A stretch of 64,000 bases of DNA from Chionoecetes opilio (lineage: Eukaryota; Arthropoda; Malacostraca; Decapoda; Majidae), in NCBI GenBank assembly GCA_016584305.1, contig JACEEZ010024141.1, positions 226,560-290,559 on the forward strand, written 5' to 3'. The stretch's first letter is position 1. Each line of letters starts with the position of its first letter. Shown here one piece after another: positions 56,329 through 64,000 of this stretch. A program made the translations under genes and the position numbers. The notes beneath the pieces are model-generated. The model saw only the letters and a list, made by a program, of their open reading frames with translations. It ran no database searches and was not told the origin of the DNA.

Positions 56329-58182
56329 TCCGATTTAACCACAGACATCCGCCATATCCCTGGGCAGGACAATACCGAGGCCGACGCCCTCTCCCGCTGC
56401 GCCACAGGCCCCCGGATGATGTCCGCGGTCACGATGCCTGCGCCGCTCGATTACGTGGCCTTGGCGGCAATACAGGAGGGAGACTCTGAGTTGCAAATCC
56501 TGATTGAGGGGCCCACAGCGCTCCACCTGGTCCTGCACGACGTCACCGACTCCGCGACCAAACTCTGGTGTGACGTCTCTGGTGGCCCCGCACGCCCATT
56601 CATCACCCGTCAACACCGCAGGTCAGTGTTCAATCACTACCACTCCCTGGCCCACCCCGGCATCCTCGGTACCCATCGCGTCATTAGCAGGCGAGCGGTA
56701 TCGCCTGGGATGAGACGTGACATCAAGGAATGGACGCGTGCCTGTCTTACCTGTCAACCCGCAAAGATTCACCGACACACACGAGCCCCTCTCCACACCT
56801 TGCCCACGCCCACCGAGCGATTTCACACCGTCCATGTAGACCTGGTGGGTCCTTTGCCGGCCTCCCGCGGTCACCGTTACCTGCTGACTTGTGTGAACAC
56901 TGACCCGTTGGGGCGCCGCTATTCTCATGCCTGACAGTACCGCGGAATGTACGGCTGCTCATTTCCTGTCTGGTTGGGTGGCGCTGTACACTCTCATCAC
57001 GGACCAAGGCGTGCAGTTTGAGTCCCGTGCTTGGGGTGACCGGCTTGTTTTCCTGGGCACCCGCCGTCAGCGTACTACGTACGGTGTAGTATCACCCTCA
57101 AGCCAACGGCATTGTGGAGCGTTTCCACAGACGCATGAACTGAGACGCATGAGCAGAACCCAACTAAAGGAAGCCATACGGGCCCAGCCACACCCAACAA
57201 GTTGGGTGAACGCCCTTCCCATCCTCCTCCTTACACTCCGAGCTACGGATCGAGAAGGAAGATATACATCATACGCCGGCAAAGCTGGTGTAAGGTAAAA
57301 ACCTGCAACTGTCGTGCCAGTTCATCCCAGTGACGGATGTCAGCAACGCCCTCTCCTTCCTCCCGGCACTTCGGCAGGCGTCTGCACTACGGCCCACGCC
57401 ACCACGTACGCCCCCGCCGCGTCCCACTCACCTCCCGCTGGTGCAGCAAACGGCTACACACCTGTTCCTGCGGACAGATGCCCACATGAGTCCCCTAGAC
57501 CCACCCTATAAGGGTCCCGGGCCTGTCGTGTCCTGGCGCGCTCGGATAAGCACGTCACCCTCGAAGTCCGTGGGCATCCGTATGTGACGTCATGGGTCCG
57601 TGTGAAGGTTGCTCATTTTCTTCCTTCCCCACCTCCTCCCCCCTCCCTCAAAATGGGCAACCCCTTCCTTCCATTCCTTCTCCTCCTTCAGATCATCCAC
57701 CACTCCCTCACCCCCGTTTTGTCATCCTCCCCCCGGCCCCCTTACGGGGGGTTTCCCCCTCCCTTCCACATCAACCCCTCACTCAGCGCTGAGGTCTTGG
57801 CGGCCTCGTCGCCACCCCTTCCCCCTCAGGCCCATCCTACACCAAACCCTATTCCCTCTCCTCAGCCTACACCTGCCCCACTCACAACACCCCCCCCATC
57901 CCCATTCCTCATCCCACACCTGACCCAACACCTTCTGCCCAACACCTTATCCTCGCCTCCCCCTCCCTTTCCCCCCCTCCACCAGTTGCTTCTCCTCCCG
58001 CAGATCTGGCGGTTTCCGACTCCACGCCTCCTGCCCTTCCCGGCAACCTTACAGCCTCTGCCGTGGAATCGCCTTCGGAGGACAGCGATGCTGGGGCGTC
58101 TATGGACGGCTTCCTTCCTGAGGGTTACACAACGCGCTCGGGGTGGGTCATTCATCGCCCACAGTTCTTCCGAATGCAGTAA
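56329..58182 (+). pseudogene. gypsy Pol remnant: RNase H end and integrase
   Basis: Starts in RNase H (DIRHIPGQDNTEADALSR). The integrase follows: HHCC finger (HYHSLAHPG ... CLTCQPAK), first catalytic Asp in VHVDLVGPLP, second in TDQGVQFES, third residue Glu in YHPQANGIVERF near 57110. A proline-rich tail follows, ending GYTTRSGWVIHRP before a TAA at about 58180. Frame changes and stops occur near 56932, 57060 and 57137 and in the tail. The catalytic residues survive although the frame is broken. Reverse transcriptase is absent. Confidence 0.85.
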
Positions 58183-58331
58183 TCATGCAGTGGGCGCCGC
58201 CGGGATGTAGAGTCCACGCATGTGTTTTTGTTTAGTTGGGCCTGGTACGGTATTCTTGCCCTCTGTGCAAGATGTACATACAGCGGCTTTGTTCATTCAC
58301 GTACTATTATTATTAATTTTCTTTTTTGTGA

Positions 58332-58343
58332 GAAGGGGAGTAC
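58332..58343 (+). promoter_or_regulatory. Polypurine tract
   Basis: AGAAGGGGAG immediately before the 3' LTR, the plus-strand primer site of LTR retrotransposons. Confidence 0.7.
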
Positions 58344-58623
58344 TGTAGTGACCCCAATGTTGGGCTTAACGCCAGCTGCTTAATTACCCTAAAGGTCACG
58401 CCACGCCAGGTGTGGCTGACCTGACTGGGGTGACCCAAATTTCCCGCAGCTCCTGCCCTGGCGAGCGGGATCCAGTCAGTCTTCCACATACCATCACAGA
58501 GAGCTAATACACTCCGCTCTGTGATTCTGTCTCCGCTGTAACGTATACATATTCTCGCATTAATAAACTCGTGTGCGCATTTGGTGTTTGGTATAACCCG
58601 TGTCTGGCTAAAGGAATACTACA
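58344..58623 (+). repeat. 3' LTR
   Basis: 280 bp, matches the 5' LTR; shorter by small deletions. Confidence 0.92.
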
Positions 58624-59517
58624 ATATCAAAGAAATGTCGCCCAGTGAGATTTGCTTAAAAAATTCACTGCTACATGGGGTGAAATAGGGTGTAGCATTG
58701 TGGTATTAAGAAAAATGACTCCAGATTCGTGTTCACCATTACCAAAAACTCCTATAAACAAATTTTCATATAAACCTGAGTTGTCAAAAATTTCTCTAAA
58801 ATTTGCAAGGGATACCCTTGGAGACGTGGCAAGAAATCAAGTTTTCTTAAATAACTCGAAAACTATGAGGAGCACGTAAAATATGCATAGAATAATAAAG
58901 ATAGACCAGGTACAGACCTTTTTTTAATTTAGCTACAGCAAAATCAGTCTAGAATTTAGGTAATTGAAAAAATAATATATTCGTATTCTTCGCAAAACAT
59001 CGATTTTCTCACACAATGACACAATGAAACACTGATTATGGTGTCGGATACAATTAATTAATTTCCACAGCTTTGCCTTAATACGCTTTCCCTCGAGGAC
59101 TAATAGTTAAGCAGTAAAATGCCAAAAACGCGAATTCGTCAACAGTCCTGATCAATTTTACAAGCGGCCAGAAAATCAACAACAAAAAATGTCCGTCGCA
59201 GATACGTCATGTTTTGTATCAGGAGTTTGAATAGCTATAGAATAGTGTTAGGAATGATATGGACACATTTTATAGATAGATAAACGTGAGTCTGAGGTCA
59301 AATAGAAAAGTGTATCTTTAATGATAGAGGAAAATGGATATATTCCCCTCGGGCCCCAGAAAAAACACTAACCAGGGATTCCACTCCTTGGGATTTTTTC
59401 CAATATTTTGGAATCTGGGCCAGGAGCTTGGGATATCTATTGTCTATCTTGGGATTATTTTGGGGATTATACAAGTGTTTCTCCAGTAGTTTATCTCAAG
59501 GTTAGCATGTGTAGCTA
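58624..59517. other. No gene seen
   Basis: One 75-residue frame (58652-58879) has no recognisable domain. Confidence 0.4.
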
Positions 59518-61807
59518 CAGTGGCGATTCTACGGGGGGGGGGCATGGCCCCCCCCAGATTTTAGGCTTGCCCCCTGCTTGGCCCCCCCACTTTCAAGCCG
59601 CGATCGTGGCCCCGTGGCAAGCTGGTCGCAGCGGCCGCCGCCGAGCACAACTCACTATATAACAGAAGTTGGTACTACTGCTTAAAATGATAAAAATAAC
59701 AATAATAATTATTATTATTATCATTATTATTATTATTACTACTATTATTATGATTATTATTAATGACTTTCACTACATACATCTGTTTTCTTATATTTTG
59801 ATAGAGGTTCTTTTCATGCTCATATGTTTATTTACATTTGGATTAGATTACAATTGGGATTAGATTGCAAGTCTTCACTTGTAGGCTTAGGATTTGATGG
59901 AGCATCAGTCATGAGTGGAGGAATCAGTGGTGTTCAGAAACGCATTCGTGATAAAGCTCCTTTTGCCTTTTATGGTATCTACACTGCTGCAGACACAGGC
60001 TTAATTTGGTTTTGATTAATGCTGCAAAGTATGTGCCTCAAGCAGCTGAATTCTTTAGTCTGCTTGAAGAACTATATATTCGCTAGTAACTCGCTAGTAA
60101 GTGCTAGTTCACGAAAAGTTTCTTTCTATACAGCATGAAATGTTTCCTGAAGAACAAGCACGAGAACTGCAACATCTCAGTGACACACGATGGTGGTGTC
60201 GTGTCTTCTCGTGTGACACTGCTTTGCTGCGGCTGGAATGCATAATAAGACTCCTGAAGGAGACTTCTGCAGTTGACACTGGATCTCGTCGGAGAGCTGT
60301 AGCCGCTCGAGGTAATGAGGTATACATGCGCAGATAGATGCAGAGTTTGTTTACTTACTGCATTTTTTCTCGGAAATTATTGGAAAATTCATAAAGTATC
60401 ACAACAGCTACAGGACAAACAAGCAGACCTAGGAAAAGCAGTCAAGCTCATTTCATCACTCAGCGATAATTTAGCTGATATGCGAAACTTTAACTTGATC
60501 GAGCAGTACTCTGAGGAGGTTAGTGAACTCAAGACCAATAGACTTAATAGTGTCTATTAATCTTGAGTGAACTAATGAATAGAATTCGGAGAAGAAAACC
60601 TCGACAACTTGATGAATTCATCTTGCTGGAAACAGCCGGTCAAAGATCTGACTCAAGTCACGTGCAGCACAGCAGCATCTTGTATGAAGTATCAGACTGT
60701 TTGATTAGTGAGTTATATACCGTCGTTTTTCCAAACACTCATCTGCGATTTTCTGTGGTATTTTAGCTCTCTGTCCTGGAGGACAGACATTCTTGTCTGA
60801 AGAAAATTTGAAGGCATTTGCAGTTGCATACTCAATCAATCAAAGTGATTTAAAACATGAGATACCTCTAGTGAAAAAAATTACTCATAAAAGAACCTGA
60901 ACAAGTCAACCTACATCAATCGCACAATTCCTTTCACTCATATGTCCGTACAAGGCTGCATTTGACTCTTTGTATACAAATTATTGTTGATAACCGTAAC
61001 TATTCCTGTTACCAGCGCTTCATGTGAGAGAATCTTTTCAAAAATAAAATTAGTGAAAACATTCTCAGAAATTCTATGACAAGTAACAGACTGAGTAACA
61101 TCGTACTATTGTCGATTGTAAGTGCACTCGCTGAGGGAATTGATTTAGATTGCTTTGTTGATGAATTTGACAGTCGGCATGGTAATCGTAGGATTAAGTT
61201 GCACTAAATATATTGCTGGCGAATGAACAAGGTATCATCAGCATTGTGTCTAATGTAGCATTTGCATGCCCATGTCTGAATACCATAGCTATTCGTCTAC
61301 AGTATTTTCAACGTATGAGGTTATAGGTAGACTAAGGTACGTAGTACATAATACATTTCTGTTGATGTGCATTGTAAAAAACTGCCATATTTTTTGCATC
61401 TTAATTGTTTAGTATGTTTGGTATTATGCTTACTATTGGTATTTTCTTTTCAATAAAACGTACCTGAGAGCACGAATTTTCACATTTCCAGCTTGGAATA
61501 TTATACTCACCAGCAGAGAAAATGGACCTGAGACTCTCAGATGAACTTTCGTTCAATTCTTCCTCAATGTTCTTTTGAAAATGCTTTTTTTTTATGACTG
61601 AATATCACTTAGAGTCTTAGATAGTCTAACATTTCCCTCCATAGACCTAAGATTAACCCTGGAAAGTGCTCAACTTTCAAAAATTTCTGTGGTGCCCACA
61701 GGGACCCCCGCCCCGTTACAGACCCTCCAAACTTTTGTTTTGCACCCCCACATTTACCTTGGCCCCAAATTGGCCCCCCCAGTTTTTTAGTGTTTGAATC
61801 GCCACTG
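59518..61807 (+). mobile_element. hAT element with ZMYM1-like transposase remnant
   Basis: The ends CAGTGGCGATTC and their inverse are flanked by perfect 8-bp duplications TGTAGCTA (59510-59517, 61808-61815). G/C-rich subterminal blocks (GGGGGGGGGCATGGCCCCCC and GGCCCCCC words) occur at both ends. 2.3 kb, with the 5' half of the transposase missing. Confidence 0.9.
59850..61207 (+). pseudogene. hAT transposase (ZMYM1/TTF-type) C-terminal half, decayed
   Basis: Fragments in three frames: GFDGASVMSGGISGVQKRIR (the second-Asp region of this hAT branch), INAAKYVPQAAEFFSLLEEL, EMFPEEQARELQHLSDTRWW, RLLKETSAVDTGSRR and, near 61090, NIVLLSIVSALAEGIDLDCF. Many stops. The N-terminal TTF finger is absent. 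An (ATT)n tract lies just before it at 59705-59760. Confidence 0.75.
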
Positions 61808-61815
61808 TGTAGCTA

Positions 61816-62925
61816 CTGTATATAAGGTTCAGTTTCAATGCATTTTTTATAGACCTTGGGAGATTTTTGTCTATCTTGGGATTTTTGGGAGAGCAGTCTT
61901 GGGGTTTCTGAAAATTTAGACTGGATGTGTATTATATAGGAAGGTGGGGTAAGAAGCCGCGCCGGGGCTAAACGACCCCCCCCCCCCCTCCTCTGTTTTT
62001 TCCTTCTTTCCTAACTCCCTCGCCAATCAGCTGATTTGGTAGTCACCACAATCCTTCTGCACTCACTGGAACTAATGGCATCAACATGGAGCACATTTAC
62101 TGGCTGCAGGACGACTTTTCTTGTTCTTGCATCATTTCATGTAAGTTATCAGTGGCTTTGGGGCTACCTAGTTAAACAATAATAACTGTAGAGCTTCTTT
62201 TATGGTTATGGAGGGTTGCTATAGGATGTCTAGATTGTATAACACTCGATTTTTTGTCAGCCTACGTACATGTTGGGAGACCAGTGATATTTCAAACATG
62301 ATGATGGCTCTTGGGGTAATAGGTCCCCTCGTCCTTTAAGGTAAGACAAGTGCTTGTGGGCCCTTCGGACCCATGTATTGATGTTTGTAGTAGTATGTAT
62401 TAGACAACATGTGATTGCAAACTCCAATCGTGTTGTTGCTGTCGTTGGTCACTGGTCAAAGTGCCTCGGGGTAGACCACGTTCCGTGTGATTCCAACCCT
62501 TTGTGTTCCGTGGCAGCTGCCAGCACACACACACTCACACACGCACACAAACGTCCATGAGTCTACTGAGTTTGTGGAATACGGCAAGACGTTACCGCAG
62601 AGTTTTTCTTGTAATCTAATACTCCTAAAAGGGTTTTTAGCCCAAAACCCCCCTTCAAAATAATTAAATCGACATGGGACCAAGCCGCTTACCACCTACG
62701 ATTTATTTGCGATTTTTTGAGCCTACTCTCATCAAAATTGAATTTACAGCTGCGGCTACCCAAAACAGACACACACACGGCTACTCCTATAGTATATTAG
62801 AAGCCCAGGGGTGGGCGCTTCACCCCGTATACGTAATATTAAGTTATATGTGATTTCTATAGCTCATTATTTCTTCATTGATTATTACTAGTATGATATT
62901 ATGTTTCCTAATCAAATAGTCGCCT
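61816..62925. other. No gene seen
   Basis: Includes a C-run (61977-61990) and an (AC)n patch near 62520-62548. Confidence 0.45.
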
Positions 62926-63215
62926 CCGTATAGTGGCTAGCGCGCCTATAGCAGCTACGAATCTGCGGGCCCTGGTTCGAATCCGGGCCAGGGCAAGTCG
63001 GCGACCATCCAAACCAGCTGTTCATCCTCCCTTTCGGGATTGATAAATGGGTACCTGGGGAAACCTGGGGAAAGTAACTGTGGTAACCCGGATGTCACAC
63101 TAGTCCTGTGTCCCGGGATAACTGGTTCTCACCCACCACAGGCTCTAAGGCTAATGCGACGAAGATGAGCACCGAGGCCACGCGCAGCTTAGCGTATGCC
63201 CTCATCTTTACCTTT
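62926..63215 (+). mobile_element. tRNA-Arg-like SINE (family C)
   Basis: Head with GTATAGTGGCTAGCGCG (A box) and GGTTCGAATCC (B box); a GCAG/CTGC stem encloses an ACG-containing loop. A 200-bp body follows (GGGTACCTGGGGAAACCTGG and CCCGGGATAACTGG) ending near CATCTTTACCTTTACTT. Confidence 0.78.
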
Positions 63216-63226
63216 ACTTAATCAAA

Positions 63227-63720
63227 ATGCCACGTGTGTATACAAGAAGAAATCCACCCGAAAAGGAAATCGCTTCCAATGGAGAGAAGGCACTACAGGA
63301 TGCTCTCCAAGGAATTCGTAATGGAGAGTCTGTAAGATCTGCCTCAAGAAATCACGGTGTTCCTCTTAGAACATTAAGGCGCCACAGGGATAGAAAAGTA
63401 GCAAAACCAGGAACATCAACACTTGCACGTTTCCAACCAGAACTGAGTGTAACATAATGAAGCAATGTTTGTGACTCAAACACAGGCCATGGAGAAAGCC
63501 TGTTTTGGCCTAACTACCAGTGATGTAGCCTACGGTGACTTGCATACGATTCTGCAGAGAAAATGAAAATTCAACATCGTTTCCAACACACCTAAAAACT
63601 GGCTGGAAAGGACTGGTTTGCAGGCTTCATAAAACGGCTCCCTCAGCTATCAATCCGGAAGCCAAAGGCAACAAATAATGCAAGGGCCTGCTATGCCCCT
63701 TCCTTGAAGGCGCATAGACT
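63227..63720 (+). pseudogene. pogo/Jerky-type transposase N-terminal fragment
   Basis: MPRVYTRRN leader then a psq-type HTH (ESVRSASRNHGVPLRTLRRH). After a stop at 63455 and frame changes a second, CENP-B-type DNA-binding segment is visible (GKDWFAGFIKRLPQLSIRKP near 63610). The DDE domain is not present before the sequence becomes unrecognisable. Confidence 0.72.
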
Positions 63721-64000
63721 GTTATGTTCACGTGTTAGTGCAAATGGATGTTTGTACTAAGAGGAGAAAATACATTTAATGTTCTTATAAAAGGAAAAAT
63801 AAAGTTCCCTTTATGTTTGTTGAGACTTTTAAGGTTGTACCTGTAGTGGGGTAAAGGCCTACCCATGGGCGTTTTATCACGTATATGGGGCAAAACGCCC
63901 CTTCTGACTTTTTTTGTCAAAGTCCATTTTCACAAAGTCAGAGGTATGGTAAGATGGTGTAGTACACATCGTAGATTGGTCATAATATAAGCTTTGAAGA
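63721..64000. other. No gene seen
   Basis: Nothing recognisable to the window edge. Confidence 0.4.

Larger units (their letters stand above)
49656..58623 (+). mobile_element. Ty3/gypsy LTR retrotransposon, decayed and invaded
   Basis: Two LTRs bound the element (49656-49961 and 58344-58623), both starting TGTAGTGACC and ending ACTACA. A primer-binding site follows the left LTR and a purine tract precedes the right. Gag remains lie at the left, the RNase H end plus integrase at the right. Protease and reverse transcriptase are gone, replaced by later insertions (solo LTR, MITEs, foldback). The 4-bp flanks are GTAT and ATAT, so the target duplication has one mismatch. Confidence 0.9.

Noticed and set aside
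57584..58210. 208-residue Pro/Ser/Leu-rich frame as a separate gene
   Set aside because: Low-complexity frame in the gypsy Pol tail; a different frame carries the recognisable Pol C-terminus.
49656..58623. Endogenous retrovirus with an envelope gene
   Set aside because: The proline-rich frame after integrase (57600-58180) has no signal peptide, fusion peptide or membrane anchor pattern and ends like a gypsy Pol tail; no env was seen.
62926..63000. Functional tRNA-Arg gene
   Set aside because: Imperfect anticodon arm and continuation into a 200-bp SINE body.

Overview
This is a 64 kb window of animal nuclear DNA that is dominated by transposable elements. It looks like an arthropod, most probably a decapod crustacean. 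The grounds are spliceosomal introns, long dinucleotide and poly-A tracts, TTAGG-like repeat units, tRNA-derived SINEs of a style I associate with decapods, and many cut-and-paste DNA transposons. The species cannot be fixed from sequence alone.

One conserved host gene is present. Twelve coding exons on the minus strand between 25987 and 10556 encode the N-terminal 571 residues of a TMEM245 orthologue, a multi-pass membrane protein. All splice sites are canonical and all phases agree. The gene continues beyond the left edge; its C-terminal AI-2E-transporter-like part is not in the window. Its introns hold a piggyBac element (13536-17103) carrying a nested RTE-type LINE, a second TTAA-flanked element (12379-13527), two TTAA-flanked MITEs, a Tc1/mariner remnant, several LINE 3' ends and SINEs.

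Left part (1-10.5 kb): microsatellites, three copies of a Tigger/pogo-like element that carries a SINE and inverted copies of a CENP-B-type HTH exon, and a four-level nest (LINE, foldback element, Tigger, SINE). Middle (26-43 kb): upstream and intergenic DNA with MITEs, a TTAGG-like minisatellite split by a foldback element, a broken DDE-like transposase gene of a family I cannot name, and a 2.3 kb palindrome. Right part (43-64 kb): a 5.8 kb hAT element with perfect 8-bp target duplications and a ten-exon transposase gene; a decayed 9 kb Ty3/gypsy LTR retrotransposon packed with later insertions; a second hAT element with perfect 8-bp duplications; a tRNA-derived SINE; and a pogo/Jerky-type transposase fragment.

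No RNA gene, CRISPR array or bacterial-type operon was found. The value of the window lies in its insertion history, which target-site duplications and nesting let one order, and in several non-autonomous families that appear to move composite cargo. No defence, biosynthetic or other multi-gene system was seen.
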